Source: Pseudomonas oryzihabitans (GTDB lineage: Bacteria > Pseudomonadota > Gammaproteobacteria > Pseudomonadales > Pseudomonadaceae). Taken from it: DNA of 64,000 nucleotides. The DNA is taken from the NCBI RefSeq assembly GCF_007665395.1, contig NZ_VDND01000004.1:124001-188000 (forward strand), read 5' to 3'. Shown piece after piece: positions 1 to 9,501 of this stretch. Both the position numbers and the translations under genes were made by a program. Under the pieces are notes generated by a model that was not told where the DNA came from, did no database searches, and saw only the letters and a list, made by a program, of their open reading frames with translations. Position 1 is the first letter of the stretch, and each line of letters begins with the position of its first letter.

Positions 1-255
1 CCGGCACGCCGGCTGCGCGAAGAGCGGGTGGCCCGGGTCCTGGCCGCCGGTCCCGAGAAGACCAAGGGCGACGACCAGTGGCGTCTGCTCAGCGATCCGG
101 ACGGCATGGCGCAGCTGCACCTGCAGGTCTGGAAGGCCGAAGAGCACCGCAACTGGCGGGAAGCCTACGCCACCCTGCGGCCGCGCTCCCACAGCGACTC
201 GGCCGCGGATGCTGCAGCCAGTCCCGCCAACCTGACCCCGCGGCCCGCCTCCTGA
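1..255 (+). CDS. C-terminal fragment of an unidentified protein
   Basis: The frame is open from the first base of the window and closes with TGA at 253-255, so this is the last 84 codons of a gene that starts to the left. The visible part is charged and mostly helical-looking, with a Ser/Ala/Pro-rich tail in the last 25 residues. A GTG at 28 could start a short ORF, but the open frame upstream makes a longer gene more likely. It converges with rsmE, and a bidirectional-looking terminator lies between them. I do not recognise the family and assign no function. Confidence 0.55.
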   Translation, partial: PARRLREERVARVLAAGPEKTKGDDQWRLLSDPDGMAQLHLQVWKAEEHRNWREAYATLRPRSHSDSAADAAASPANLTPRPAS

Positions 256-274
256 GGAGGCGCTCCGCGCATTG

Positions 275-309
275 AAAAGCCCCGGTGTCGCGAGACGCCG
301 GGGCTTTTT
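275..309. terminator. Rho-independent terminator between convergent genes
   Basis: An AAAGCCCCGG / CCGGGGCTTT stem with a loop of about 10 nt is flanked by A's on the left and T's on the right, so it could work in both directions. It lies between the partial first gene (plus) and the end of rsmE (minus). Confidence 0.8.
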
Positions 310-339
310 CTTGTCCCTGATCGGGCTAAGACAGGCGGG

Positions 340-1050
340 CTAGAACAGACGGGCCAGCAGGGCGGGTACGGCATTCTCCACCCGCAGGATGCGCTCGCCG
401 AGCTGGACGGGCGCCAGACCCGCTTCCTGCAGCTTTTCGACCTCGTAGGGTATCCAGCCACCCTCCGGACCGATCGCCAGCGTCACGGGCTCGCTGAGGG
501 CGCGAGGGCAGGCCGGATAGTCACCCGGATGCCCGACCAGGCCGCGCGAGCCCGCCGCGAGGCCCGGCAGGCGATCCTCGACGAAGGGCTTGAATCTCTT
601 TTCGATCAGCACTTCCGGCAGCACCGTGTCCCGCGCCTGTTCCAGCCCCAGGCGCAGCTGCTCCTCGATGGCCTGAGGCTCCAGGAAGGGGGTCTGCCAG
701 AAGCTCTTTTCCACTCGGTAGCTATTGAGCAGCACCAGGCGCTCGACACCCATGGCCGCGACGGTCTGCAGCACTCGGCGCAGCATCTTCGGTCGTGGCA
801 GGGCGAGCAGCAGGGTGAGCGGCAGCTTGGCGGGAGGCGGCTGGTCGAGGGTCACCTGCAGGCAGGCCCGGTCCGCAGCGAGGGCGTCTAGTCGGCCCCG
901 GCCCATCAGGCCGCCGAGCAGGCCCACGCGCAACTGATCACCGGCCTGGGCCTGGTGGACGTCGCGGAGATGGGCGAGACGGCGTTGATCGCGCAGCACG
1001 ACCTGGTCGGCGGCCGTGAAGTCGGCCGCCTCGAGCAGGATCAGGTTCAC
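340..1050 (-). CDS. rsmE: 16S rRNA (uracil-1498-N3)-methyltransferase RsmE
   Basis: The 236-residue product has the family's usual length. It methylates N3 of U1498 in 16S rRNA of the assembled 30S subunit using SAM. A PUA-like N-terminal domain covers about residues 1-70 and a SPOUT (trefoil-knot) domain about 75-236. The knot motifs are visible: GPEGG at 194-198 and LGERILRVENAV at 217-228. The start is a GTG whose bases overlap the tatC stop (GTGA), so it is probably translated with tatC as the last gene of the tat operon. A second RsmE-like paralogue exists in some pseudomonads, so the exact orthology to E. coli RsmE is slightly less certain than the family. Confidence 0.9.
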   Translation of the reverse strand: MNLILLEAADFTAADQVVLRDQRRLAHLRDVHQAQAGDQLRVGLLGGLMGRGRLDALAADRACLQVTLDQPPPAKLPLTLLLALPRPKMLRRVLQTVAAMGVERLVLLNSYRVEKSFWQTPFLEPQAIEEQLRLGLEQARDTVLPEVLIEKRFKPFVEDRLPGLAAGSRGLVGHPGDYPACPRALSEPVTLAIGPEGGWIPYEVEKLQEAGLAPVQLGERILRVENAVPALLARLF

Positions 1051-1844
1051 GGGCGTTCGGCGGGCGGTTGCGCGTCGGCGCTGCTGTCGTCGGCGCCCAG
1101 GGGTCTTTCACGCTTTTGCACGAAGCGGCCGAACAGCAGGCCGATCTCGAACAGCAGCCACATGGGCACGGCCAGCATGGTCTGGGAGAAGACGTCCGGC
1201 GGCGTCAGCAACATGCCGACCACGAAGCAGCCGATGATGACGTAGGGGCGGATCTTCTTCAGGTAGGCGACGTCGACCACGCCGATCCAGATCAGCAGCA
1301 CGGTGGCCACCGGAATCTCGAAGGCCGCGCCGAAGGCGAAGAACAGCGTCAGGATGAAGTCCAGGTAGGCATTCAGGTCCGGCATCATCATGGCGCCTTC
1401 CGGCGTGATGCTGCTGAAGAAATGGAAGATGATCGGGAACACCAGGAAGTAGGCGAAGGCCATGCCGGCGTAGAACAGCACGATGCTGGAGATCAGCAAC
1501 GGGATGGCCACCTTCTTCTCGTGCCGATAGAGGCCGGGCGCCACGAAGCTCCAGACCTGATGCAGGATCACCGGCATGGCGATGAACAGCGAGACCACCA
1601 GGGTCAGCTTGAAGGGCGCGAGGAACGGCGAGGTGACGTCCGTGGAGATCATGGTCGCGCCTTCGGGCAGCACGCGCCGGATCGGCTCGGAGGCGAAGGC
1701 ATAGATCTTCTGGGCGAAATAGAACAACCCGAGAAAGATCAGGAAGGTGGCCAGCACGCACCTGAGGATGCGCGTACGGAGTTCGGTCAGGTGCGAGACC
1801 AGGGGCATTTCCTGGTCGTCGTGGTCGGAGGGCTTGTCGCTCAT
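1047..1844 (-). CDS. tatC: Sec-independent protein translocase subunit TatC
   Basis: The 265-residue product is the polytopic core of the twin-arginine translocase. With TatB it forms the receptor that recognises the RR signal peptide of folded substrates at the inner membrane. The N-terminal segment with [11 protein letters not shown] is the conserved cytoplasmic region, followed by six hydrophobic segments. A charged tail rich in Lys/Arg/Asp follows the last one. Its ATG overlaps the tatB stop (ATGA), and its stop overlaps the rsmE GTG. The order tatA-tatB-tatC is canonical. Confidence 0.97.
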   Translation of the reverse strand: MSDKPSDHDDQEMPLVSHLTELRTRILRCVLATFLIFLGLFYFAQKIYAFASEPIRRVLPEGATMISTDVTSPFLAPFKLTLVVSLFIAMPVILHQVWSFVAPGLYRHEKKVAIPLLISSIVLFYAGMAFAYFLVFPIIFHFFSSITPEGAMMMPDLNAYLDFILTLFFAFGAAFEIPVATVLLIWIGVVDVAYLKKIRPYVIIGCFVVGMLLTPPDVFSQTMLAVPMWLLFEIGLLFGRFVQKRERPLGADDSSADAQPPAERP

Positions 1845-2197
1845 GGTGCTCTTGGCGGCGTCTGCGGCGGATCCTGCGGGCGTTCGGCAACCACGTCCTG
1901 GGGCATGGGCGGGGCAGCGGCGGCAGGGGGCGTCTGGGCTTCCGGCGTGGCAGCGCCAGGCTTGGGCCGGTTGTCGCGCTGCTCCATGGAAAGGATATGC
2001 TCGTTGCGCAGTTGCTGGCGAATTTCGTCAGCCCCTATCTCCCGCTCGACTTCCTGGCGGATGCTGTTGAAGCTGCGCCTCAGGCGACCGATCCACAGGC
2101 CTGCGGTGCGCGCCGCGCCGGGCAGGCGTTCCGGGCCCAGTACCAGCAGGGCGACGAACCCCACCAGCATCATCTCGGGGAAGCTGATTCCGAACAT
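1841..2197 (-). CDS. tatB: Sec-independent protein translocase subunit TatB
   Basis: The 118-residue product has one N-terminal membrane helix (about 5-21, ending in the LGPERLP hinge), an amphipathic helix and a Pro/Ala/Gln-rich C-terminal tail. It binds TatC and receives twin-arginine signal peptides. The Glu in the first helix ([10 protein letters not shown]) and the GPERLP hinge separate it from TatA. It starts 9 nt after the tatA stop and overlaps tatC by 4 nt. Confidence 0.96.
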   Translation of the reverse strand: MFGISFPEMMLVGFVALLVLGPERLPGAARTAGLWIGRLRRSFNSIRQEVEREIGADEIRQQLRNEHILSMEQRDNRPKPGAATPEAQTPPAAAAPPMPQDVVAERPQDPPQTPPRAP

Positions 2198-2206
2198 GTG
2201 GGGGCC

Positions 2207-2467
2207 TTAGTCCTTGCGTACCACCGGCTCTTCGACCTTGCGGTGCTCGGCGTCGAAGGTCTGCGGACGATTCAGGGGAGCGTTCGGGTTGGCGGTGGTG
2301 GTGGACGGCTGCTCGGCCTTGTCGTCCTCGTCGGTGTGCATGGCCTTGCGGAAGCCCTTGATGGCCTCGCCCACGTCGGAGCCGAGGTGCTTCAGCCGTT
2401 TGGTGCCGAAGACGATCACCACGACGAGCAGGATGACGATCCAGTGTTTCCAGTCGAAGATACCCAT
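2207..2467 (-). CDS. tatA: Sec-independent protein translocase subunit TatA
   Basis: The 86-residue product has a single N-terminal membrane helix followed by the [10 protein letters not shown] hinge and an amphipathic helix ([15 protein letters not shown]), then an acidic, probably disordered tail. TatA oligomers form the size-adjustable passage of the twin-arginine translocase. It is the first tat gene and sits 27 nt after hisE, so the hisI-hisE-tatABC-rsmE genes are probably one transcription unit. Confidence 0.96.
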   Translation of the reverse strand: MGIFDWKHWIVILLVVVIVFGTKRLKHLGSDVGEAIKGFRKAMHTDEDDKAEQPSTTTANPNAPLNRPQTFDAEHRKVEEPVVRKD

Positions 2468-2494
2468 GGTCTTTCCTCGTTGCGAAGCTTGGGG

Positions 2495-2827
2495 TCAGGA
2501 TTGAGTACGAGCGGCCTTTTCGGCGTGCCCGGAGAGGCCGAACCGCCGATCCAGTTCGTCCAGCACGGCCTGGGGATGCTGGCCGAGGGCCGAGAGCATG
2601 ATCAGGCTGTGGAACCAGAGGTCGGCGGTCTCGTAGATGACATCGTCGTATTGCTGGCTGAGGGCGGCATCCTTGGCGGCGAGGATGGTCTCGACGCTTT
2701 CTTCGCCGACCTTTTCCAGGATCTTGTTCAGGCCCTTGTGATAGAGGCTGGCCACATAGGAGGAATCCGGGGCCGCCTGCTTGCGTTCTTCCAGCACCTG
2801 CGCCAGGCGTGCGAGGGTGTCAGTCAT
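2495..2827 (-). CDS. hisE: Phosphoribosyl-ATP pyrophosphatase HisE
   Basis: The 110-residue product catalyses step 2 of histidine synthesis, hydrolysing PR-ATP to PR-AMP and PPi. It is an all-alpha MazG-like fold with the acidic motif [13 protein letters not shown] and the downstream ETADLWFH motif that bind Mg and substrate. I chose the ATG at 2827, which overlaps the end of hisI by 8 nt. The longer open frame to 3037 is only hisI in another frame. HisE and HisI are separate polypeptides here, as in other pseudomonads, whereas enterobacteria have a fused HisIE. Confidence 0.95.
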   Translation of the reverse strand: MTDTLARLAQVLEERKQAAPDSSYVASLYHKGLNKILEKVGEESVETILAAKDAALSQQYDDVIYETADLWFHSLIMLSALGQHPQAVLDELDRRFGLSGHAEKAARTQS

Positions 2828-3221
2828 GGCTGTGGCCTCCGGCGTAGATGGCGCTGGGATCCTTGCGTACCGGGTCGACGGTCTCCCACTGGCCCTCGCG
2901 CAGCACGCGATAGAAGCAGCTTTCGCGGCCGGTATGGCAGGCGATGCCGCCGAGCTGCTCCACCTGCAGCACCACCACGTCGGCGTCGCAGTCGAGGCGT
3001 AGCTCGAGGACGCGCTGAATGTGACCGGATTCCTCACCCTTGCGCCACAGCCGGTTGCGCGAGCGCGACCAGTAGACCGCGCGGCCTTCGGCGGCGGTCA
3101 GGGCCAGGGATTCGCGGTTCATCCAGGCCATCATCAGGATGCGCCCCGTGGTGGGGTCCTGGGCGATGGCCGGTACCAGGCCATCGCTGTTCCAGTGGAT
3201 CTCGTCTAACCAGTCGCTCAT
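2820..3221 (-). CDS. hisI: Phosphoribosyl-AMP cyclohydrolase HisI
   Basis: The 133-residue product opens the purine ring of PR-AMP (step 3 of histidine synthesis) and is a zinc metalloenzyme. The metal-binding motifs [10 protein letters not shown] and CHTGRESCF are intact. The start [10 protein letters not shown] (ATG at 3221) matches the usual N-terminus; an alternative ATG four codons upstream (3233) is less likely. It leads the hisI-hisE-tatABC-rsmE array, and the 190 bp upstream are its probable promoter region. Confidence 0.95.
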   Translation of the reverse strand: MSDWLDEIHWNSDGLVPAIAQDPTTGRILMMAWMNRESLALTAAEGRAVYWSRSRNRLWRKGEESGHIQRVLELRLDCDADVVVLQVEQLGGIACHTGRESCFYRVLREGQWETVDPVRKDPSAIYAGGHSHD

Positions 3222-3411
3222 GAGTCTGTTCAATACTACGAATTGGGGTACTGGGCGCTGTCCGAAAATGCCTGCGCTCGGTCATGCGGCGACTTTCAGA
3301 CAGGCCCTAGCCTCGCACAAGACGCAGCTCGAATACAGCGGCAAGGCACCAGTGGCTGAGGGCGTGTATTGCGCCCGCTGAAAGTGACAGTGTCGTGACA
3401 GCTTAAGGAGT
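3222..3411. other. Intergenic region upstream of hisI, no gene seen
   Basis: About 190 bp separate hisI from the end of ubiB, both on the minus strand. It must hold the hisI promoter and probably the ubiB terminator. A short direct repeat GTGACAG-TGTC-GTGACAG lies at 3384-3401. I could not identify a convincing -35/-10 pair or a T-tailed hairpin. Confidence 0.4.
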
Positions 3412-5010
3412 TCAGCGGCGGATCACCAGAACCAGGCCGCCGACCAGCATGGCCCAGGCCGGCCAGGCCTGAGCATGGGGCTCCAGCCCCAGTTGCGTAG
3501 CCCCGACCAGCAGGACCGCGCCGACCACCCGGACGATCCAGTCGTCGTGGCGACCGCCCCAGGGATTGGGGGGATCCTTGCGATGCGGCTGGGTGATGCG
3601 CTCCAGGGTATCGCGGGCCATCTGCGCCAGGTGCGGGATCTGTTCCAGTTGCTGCTGGATGTTGCGGGCGATCTGCGGCGGGCTGAGCCGCTTGCGCATC
3701 CACTTTTCCAGATAGGGCTTGGCCGTGGACCAGAGGTCCAGGTCCGGATAGAGCTGGCGACCCAGGCCCTCGATGTTGAGCAGGGTCTTCTGCAGCAGCA
3801 CCAGTTGCGGCTGGATCTCCATGTTGAAGCGGCGCGCCACCTGGAACAGGCGCAGCAGCAACTGGCCGAAGGAGATGTCCTTGAGCGGCTTCTCGAAGAT
3901 GGGTTCGCAGACGGTGCGGATGGCCGCTTCCAGTTCGTTGACCTGGGTGTTGGCCGGGACCCAGCCGGAGTCGATGTGCAGCTGGGCGACCTTGCGGTAG
4001 TCGCGCTGGAAGAAGGCCCAGAGGTTACGCGCCAGGTAGTCCTGGTCCTCGGGGGTCAGGCTGCCGATGATGCCGCAGTCCACCGCGATGTAGAGCGGGT
4101 CCCAGGGCTTGGCGGTGCTGACGAAGATGTTGCCCGGGTGCATGTCGGCGTGGAAGAAGCTGTCGCGGAACACCTGGGTGAAGAAGATCTCCACGCCGCG
4201 TTCGGCCAGCAGCTTGAAGTCGGTGCCCTGGTCGCGCAGGGCGGCCAGGTCGGTGACCGGGATGCCGTAGATGCGCTCCATGACCAGGACTCGCTCGCGG
4301 CACCAGTCCCAGTACACCTGGGGCACGTAGAGGCGTTCGGAGCCCTCGAAGTTGCGTCTGAGCTGGCTGGAGTTGGCCGCTTCGCGCAAGAGGTCCAGTT
4401 CGTCGTAGATGGTCTTCTCGTAGTCGCTGACCACGTCCATCGGGTGCAGCCGCCGTGCTTCCGCCGAGAGCTTTTCAGCGGTACGCGCCAACAGGAACAG
4501 CCAGGCGATGTCCTGGCTGATGATGTTCTTCAGGCCAGGCCGCACCACCTTGACCACCACTTCCTCGCCGGTACGCAACTGGGCGGCATGGACCTGGGCC
4601 ACCGAGGCCGAGGCCAGCGGCTGGTGGTCGAAGCGGGCGAAGGCCTGCTTGATGGGTACGCCGAGTTGCGACTCGATGAGCGCCACGGCTTTTTCCGGCG
4701 GGAAGGGCGGGACCTTGTCCTGCAGGAACATCAGCTCGTCGGCGATATCCTCGGGCATGAGGTCGCGGCGGGTGGAGAGGATCTGGCCGAACTTGACGAA
4801 CACCGGCCCCAGTCCTTCCAGGGCCAGGCGCAGGCGCGCACCGCGTGGCAGCGTCTTGCTCGGCCGCGGCAGCCAGCGCCAGGGCAGCACGTAGCGGGTG
4901 GCGCGCAGGTACCAGGGCAGCGGCAGGGCATAGACGATGTCGTCCAGCCGATAGCGGATGACGACGAAGAAGATCCGCAACAGGCGGTTGAGGGCAGCGA
5001 ACAGCTTCAT
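3412..5010 (-). CDS. ubiB: Ubiquinone biosynthesis accessory ATPase/kinase-like protein UbiB
   Basis: The 532-residue product belongs to the ABC1/ADCK/UbiB atypical kinase family and is needed for ubiquinone synthesis, probably as an ATPase that helps extract or present lipid intermediates to the Ubi complex. Family marks are KFGQ in the N-terminal KxGQ motif ([16 protein letters not shown]), the Ala-rich loop [11 protein letters not shown] in place of a P-loop Gly-rich loop, and HADMHPGN as catalytic loop. The last 45 residues form two hydrophobic segments that anchor it to the membrane. Its ATG overlaps the ubiJ stop (ATGA), completing ubiE-ubiJ-ubiB. Confidence 0.95.
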   Translation of the reverse strand: MKLFAALNRLLRIFFVVIRYRLDDIVYALPLPWYLRATRYVLPWRWLPRPSKTLPRGARLRLALEGLGPVFVKFGQILSTRRDLMPEDIADELMFLQDKVPPFPPEKAVALIESQLGVPIKQAFARFDHQPLASASVAQVHAAQLRTGEEVVVKVVRPGLKNIISQDIAWLFLLARTAEKLSAEARRLHPMDVVSDYEKTIYDELDLLREAANSSQLRRNFEGSERLYVPQVYWDWCRERVLVMERIYGIPVTDLAALRDQGTDFKLLAERGVEIFFTQVFRDSFFHADMHPGNIFVSTAKPWDPLYIAVDCGIIGSLTPEDQDYLARNLWAFFQRDYRKVAQLHIDSGWVPANTQVNELEAAIRTVCEPIFEKPLKDISFGQLLLRLFQVARRFNMEIQPQLVLLQKTLLNIEGLGRQLYPDLDLWSTAKPYLEKWMRKRLSPPQIARNIQQQLEQIPHLAQMARDTLERITQPHRKDPPNPWGGRHDDWIVRVVGAVLLVGATQLGLEPHAQAWPAWAMLVGGLVLVIRR

Positions 5011-5642
5011 TCGTCGGGGTTATCCCTGGCGTTGCGGGCGGTTTCCAGGCGGGCAAGCCGGGCGTCGAGCCGATCCACGTCCAGCCGCAGGGCATCGATC
5101 TCGGCGAAGCGTGCCTCGCCTTCGAGGCGACCGACCAGGTGACGACTCTCCTCGTTCAGCCAGTTGGACAGCGTCAGCTGCAGGCTGTCGCGGCTCTGCG
5201 CGCCCAGGGCCTGGCCACGTCGGGCCAAGTCGCCCAGCAGCGCGGCCGGCAGCGGGCCGAGCCAGCGGCTGACCTCGTGCTGCCAGTCCAGCTCCAGCTT
5301 CTGCAGGATGTCGGCGAGTTCGATCAGCAGGGTGCTGTCGCCTTCCAGGCGCACATCCGGCTGGTGCAGCACCCGCTGCTTTTCGCGGGCCAGGGCCAGC
5401 TCGGCCAGGCGCGTGGCCGGGGCCTGCAGGGTGCAGTCGACGTCGCCCTCGTGATGGGCGGCGAAGTGCAGGCCGTCACCGGCCGGCAGGATGTAGAGAC
5501 GCAGCGCGGGTTGCCGCGTCTGGACGGCGATCACCCGACCGGTCAGGGCGGCCAGGCGCGGCAACGCCACCGGGTCGAGCGCCAGCAGCGGATTCAGGCC
5601 GCGCTCCAGCGCCGCCAGCAGGGCCTGGGTGACGAGGGCCAT
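5007..5642 (-). CDS. ubiJ: Ubiquinone biosynthesis accessory factor UbiJ
   Basis: The 211-residue product carries an SCP2 sterol-carrier-like domain in about residues 15-115 that can bind hydrophobic ubiquinone intermediates, and a C-terminal helical/coiled-coil part (about 160-205, heptad-like [14 protein letters not shown]). UbiJ is a non-catalytic scaffold of the soluble Ubi metabolon together with UbiK. It sits between ubiE (1-nt overlap) and ubiB (4-nt overlap), the standard gammaproteobacterial order. Confidence 0.92.
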   Translation of the reverse strand: MALVTQALLAALERGLNPLLALDPVALPRLAALTGRVIAVQTRQPALRLYILPAGDGLHFAAHHEGDVDCTLQAPATRLAELALAREKQRVLHQPDVRLEGDSTLLIELADILQKLELDWQHEVSRWLGPLPAALLGDLARRGQALGAQSRDSLQLTLSNWLNEESRHLVGRLEGEARFAEIDALRLDVDRLDARLARLETARNARDNPDE

Positions 5643-6412
5643 CAGGGCTTGATGCCGCGATGCAGGGCGACCACGCCGCCGGTCATGTTGTGGTAGGAGA
5701 CCCGGGCGAAGCCGGTCTCTTCCATCATGGCCTTGAGGGTCTGCTGGTCGGGGTGCATGCGGATGGATTCCGCCAGGTAGCGATAGCTCTCGGCGTCACC
5801 GGCCACCAGCTTGCCCATCAGCGGCAGGAAGCCGAAGGAGTAGGCGTCATAGGCCTTGGATACCAGTGGATTGGTGGGCTTGGAGAATTCCAGCACCAGC
5901 AGCCGGCCACCGGGCTTGAGCACGCGCAGCATGGAGGCCAGCGCCTGGTCCTTGTGGGTGACGTTGCGTAGGCCGAAGGCGATGGTGATGCAATCGAAAT
6001 GGTTGTCGGGGAAGGGCAGCTTCTCGGCATCCGCCTGGACGAAGCGCACGTTGCTGGCCACGCCCTCGTCAAGCAGGCGATCACGGCCGACCCTGAGCAT
6101 GGAGTCGTTGATATCGGCGAGGACCACCTCGCCGGTGGGGCCGACCAGGCGCGCGAACTGCTCGGTCAGGTCGCCGGTACCGCCGGCGATGTCCAGCACC
6201 CGGTTGCCGCGACGCACGCCGGACAGCTCGATGGTGAATCTCTTCCACAGCCGGTGGATGCCCGCCGACATCAGGTCGTTCATCACATCGTACTTGGCGG
6301 CCACCGAATGGAAGACCTCCGCGACCTTGTAAGCCTTCTGGCTCTCCGGAACGCTCTGGTAGCCGAAGTGGGTCTGGGATTCGGCCTCGGGGCCTTTGCG
6401 CGGATCGCTCAT
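5642..6412 (-). CDS. ubiE: Ubiquinone/menaquinone C-methyltransferase UbiE
   Basis: The 256-residue SAM-dependent methyltransferase C-methylates the demethylated benzoquinol (or naphthoquinol) ring. The SAM motif [14 protein letters not shown], the UbiE signature region with [17 protein letters not shown], and [10 protein letters not shown] are all present. I chose ATG at 6412 (MSDPRKG); the open frame continues 11 codons upstream, but that start is not conserved. It is the first gene of ubiEJB and diverges from the PHA-associated gene at 6564. Confidence 0.96.
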   Translation of the reverse strand: MSDPRKGPEAESQTHFGYQSVPESQKAYKVAEVFHSVAAKYDVMNDLMSAGIHRLWKRFTIELSGVRRGNRVLDIAGGTGDLTEQFARLVGPTGEVVLADINDSMLRVGRDRLLDEGVASNVRFVQADAEKLPFPDNHFDCITIAFGLRNVTHKDQALASMLRVLKPGGRLLVLEFSKPTNPLVSKAYDAYSFGFLPLMGKLVAGDAESYRYLAESIRMHPDQQTLKAMMEETGFARVSYHNMTGGVVALHRGIKP

Positions 6413-6508
6413 GGGGCTACACCTGGGACAGGGACAAGAGGGCATTCTAGCAGGCCGATCGCCCGGCTTGCCCGGCTAAAACCAGGGCTGACCGCTCGGT
6501 TCTCGCGA

Positions 6509-6537
6509 TTGGCGGCGTGGCGGGCTCTCGCTATAGT
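6509..6537 (+). promoter_or_regulatory. Sigma-70-type promoter for the PHA-associated gene
   Basis: TTGGCG at 6509-6514 and TATAGT at 6532-6537 are separated by 17 bp. The -10 ends 26 bp before the ATG at 6564. The fit to consensus is good and it is the only clear promoter in the ubiE/6564 divergent region. Confidence 0.6.
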
Positions 6538-6563
6538 CAGGGCCCCTTATCCGGAGTTCCCCG

Positions 6564-6842
6564 ATGTCCCAGATCACCATCGAACGCAGCCACTCGCTCG
6601 GGCTGGAAGGCGCCCGGCAGAAGGCCGACCAGCTGGCGGAAAAGCTCACGCGTGACTATGGGGTGGCCTGCGCCTGGGAAGGCGACACCCTGACCTTCGC
6701 ACGCAGCGGCGTGGATGGACGAATCGAGGTGGCACCGGACCGGGTCCGGGTGCTGGCGACCCTGGGGATGATGTTCTCGATGCTCAGCGGCCAGATCGAG
6801 AAGGAGATCGAGCGTAAGCTGGACAAGGCCCTGGCGGCCTGA
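6564..6842 (+). CDS. Polyhydroxyalkanoic acid system family protein (PHA_gran_rgn)
   Basis: The 92-residue soluble protein matches the PHA granule-associated regulator-like family that in pseudomonads lies between ubiE and the phasin genes phaF/phaI (PA5062 in PAO1, from memory). The N-terminal MSQITIERSHSLGLEGARQKADQLAEKLTRDYG and the closing helix SGQIEKEIERKLDKALA are the recognisable parts. Its molecular role is not established. Here the usual neighbours phaF, phaI, phaD, phaC1, phaZ and phaC2 are missing: the next gene, 7 bp away and convergent, is the DUF971 gene that normally lies on the far side of the pha cluster. Confidence 0.8.
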   Translation: MSQITIERSHSLGLEGARQKADQLAEKLTRDYGVACAWEGDTLTFARSGVDGRIEVAPDRVRVLATLGMMFSMLSGQIEKEIERKLDKALAA

Positions 6843-6849
6843 GTCCGGG

Positions 6850-7221
6850 TCAGAGCATCAGCTTGACCGCGCTGACGTGCGGGTCCCGCGTCTTGCCGGC
6901 GCGGGCCAGCTTTTCCAGGTAGTCGGCCCAGAGGTGGTCGCGGCGGCAGCCGAGTTCGTAGAGATAGTCCCAGCTGAACAGGCCGCTGTCGTGGCCGTCG
7001 TCGAAGGTCAGCTTGATGGCATAGCGCCCGGCCGGCTCCACGGCGGTGATGCCGACCTGCTGCTTGCCGAACTGTAGCACCGGATTGCCGTGTCCCTGGA
7101 CCTCGGCCGAGGGCGAATGTACCCGCAGGAATTCGGCGGGCAGCTCGAAGGTCTCCGCGCCATAGCTGACGCTGAGGGTCTTCGAGGCCTTGTGCAGCTG
7201 GATGGCGGTGGGGATGCGCAT
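6850..7221 (-). CDS. DUF971 / gamma-butyrobetaine hydroxylase-like N-terminal domain protein
   Basis: The 123-residue protein consists almost entirely of the GBBH-like N-terminal (DUF971) fold, with the family's typical TAIQLHKASKTLSVSYG opening and DDGHDSGLFSWDYLYELG motif. Homologues occur beside hslU in many pseudomonads (PA5055 in PAO1, from memory), with no proven biochemical role. I chose the ATG at 7221; the open frame further upstream runs into repeat DNA. It follows hslU on the same strand after about 275 bp of repeat-rich spacer. Confidence 0.82.
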   Translation of the reverse strand: MRIPTAIQLHKASKTLSVSYGAETFELPAEFLRVHSPSAEVQGHGNPVLQFGKQQVGITAVEPAGRYAIKLTFDDGHDSGLFSWDYLYELGCRRDHLWADYLEKLARAGKTRDPHVSAVKLML

Positions 7222-7263
7222 GGTGAGGTTCTCGGGGCGGAGTTTCAGTCTTTGCCTAAGGCC

Positions 7264-7293
7264 ATCGCGGCCCGCCGATGCGGCCGCTCCTAC
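7264..7293. repeat. Degenerate REP-like element
   Basis: The stretch reads like a decayed copy of the REP unit seen at 34145 and 53779 (ATCGCGGCC...GCGGCCGCTCCTAC). It is followed by a further palindrome at 7302-7393 and a degenerate GGCCATGG-type unit around 7403. Confidence 0.5.
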
Positions 7294-7301
7294 AGGCGGC
7301 C

Positions 7302-7393
7302 GTAGGTTGGGTTGAGCGCAGCGAAGCCCAACATTGGCTCGGGGCGTAGGCCATGTTGGGCTTCGACGATAGAGCTGTCTCAACCCAACCTAC
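7302..7393. repeat. Intergenic inverted repeat (GTAGGTTGGGTTGA family)
   Basis: GTAGGTTGGGTTGA at 7302-7315 is the exact reverse complement of 7380-7393, and GCGAAGCCCAACAT at 7321-7334 pairs with 7353-7365 nearly exactly. The whole 92-bp unit can fold into a long hairpin. Sequences of this type are scattered in intergenic regions of many gammaproteobacteria. It lies between the hslU end and the DUF971 gene. Confidence 0.75.
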
Positions 7394-7496
7394 GATCTAT
7401 CACGGCCATGGCTGCGATAGGACAGTTGCTCTTACAGGATATATCGGCACCTGTAGGGGCGACCGCCATGGCGTCAACCAGGTAACAAGCCTACCG

Positions 7497-8846
<1,350 letters not shown>

Positions 8847-8865
8847 GGGCAGTCTCTAAACCGGA

Positions 8866-9399
8866 TCACGCCTGGGGCGCGTCCAGCTCCTCGATGGTCA
8901 GGTTGCGGTTGGTGAACACGCAGATGTCACCGGCGATGTTCAGCGCGGTCTCGGCGATCTCGCGGGCGCTCAGGTCGGTGTGCATGAGCAGGGCGCGGGC
9001 GGCGGCCTGGGCATAGGCGCCACCGGAGCCCATGGCGATCAGGCCTTCCTCGGGCTCTACCACGTCGCCGTTGCCGGTGATGATCAGGGAGGCGTCCTTG
9101 TTGGCCACGGCCAGCATGGCTTCCAGGCGACGCAGGGCGCGGTCGGTGCGCCAGTCCTTGGCCAGCTCGACGGCGGCGCGGACCAGGTGGCCCTGGTGCT
9201 TCTCGAGTTGCGCCTCGAAGCGCTCGAAGAGGGTGAAGGCGTCGGCGGTACCGCCGGCGAAGCCGGCCAGCACCTCGCCCCGGTACAGCCGCCGGACTTT
9301 CTTGGCATTGCCTTTCATGACGGTGTTGCCCAGGGAAACCTGGCCGTCGCCGCCGATCACGACCTTGCCGTTGCGGCGTACAGAAACGATGGTGGTCAA
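8866..9399 (-). CDS. hslV: ATP-dependent protease catalytic subunit HslV
   Basis: The 177-residue proteasome-beta-like peptidase has Thr2 (after Met removal, MTTIVSVRR) as the N-terminal nucleophile. Together with HslU it forms a dodecameric heat-shock protease in the cytoplasm. [14 protein letters not shown] and [14 protein letters not shown] are typical. It is the promoter-proximal gene of hslVU, and its 5' untranslated region carries a GC-rich hairpin. Confidence 0.97.
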   Translation of the reverse strand: MTTIVSVRRNGKVVIGGDGQVSLGNTVMKGNAKKVRRLYRGEVLAGFAGGTADAFTLFERFEAQLEKHQGHLVRAAVELAKDWRTDRALRRLEAMLAVANKDASLIITGNGDVVEPEEGLIAMGSGGAYAQAAARALLMHTDLSAREIAETALNIAGDICVFTNRNLTIEELDAPQA

Positions 9400-9420
9400 G
9401 GGAATCTCTCCGCGTTGCTT

Positions 9421-9435
9421 GGGGCGGTCAGCCCC
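9421..9435 (-). promoter_or_regulatory. 5'-UTR hairpin of the hslVU transcript
   Basis: GGGGC and GCCCC flank a 5-nt loop between the putative transcription start and the hslV start codon. In E. coli a stem-loop in the hslVU leader is known to stabilise the mRNA; whether this one does the same is inference. Confidence 0.4.
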
Positions 9436-9447
9436 GGTTACGCAGAG

Positions 9448-9476
9448 ATATGGGGATGGCCGCGACGCCCTTCAAG
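9448..9476 (-). promoter_or_regulatory. Sigma-32 (RpoH) heat-shock promoter of hslVU
   Basis: Read on the minus strand, CTTGAAG (9476-9470), a 14-bp spacer and CCCCATAT (9455-9448) match the sigma-32 consensus CTTGAAA-N11-16-CCCCATNT almost exactly. It ends 48 bp before the hslV ATG, leaving room for the hairpin leader. No good sigma-70 site is obvious nearby. Confidence 0.82.
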
Positions 9477-9501
9477 CGCCGCGGCGAGGGGATTCATCCA
9501 A

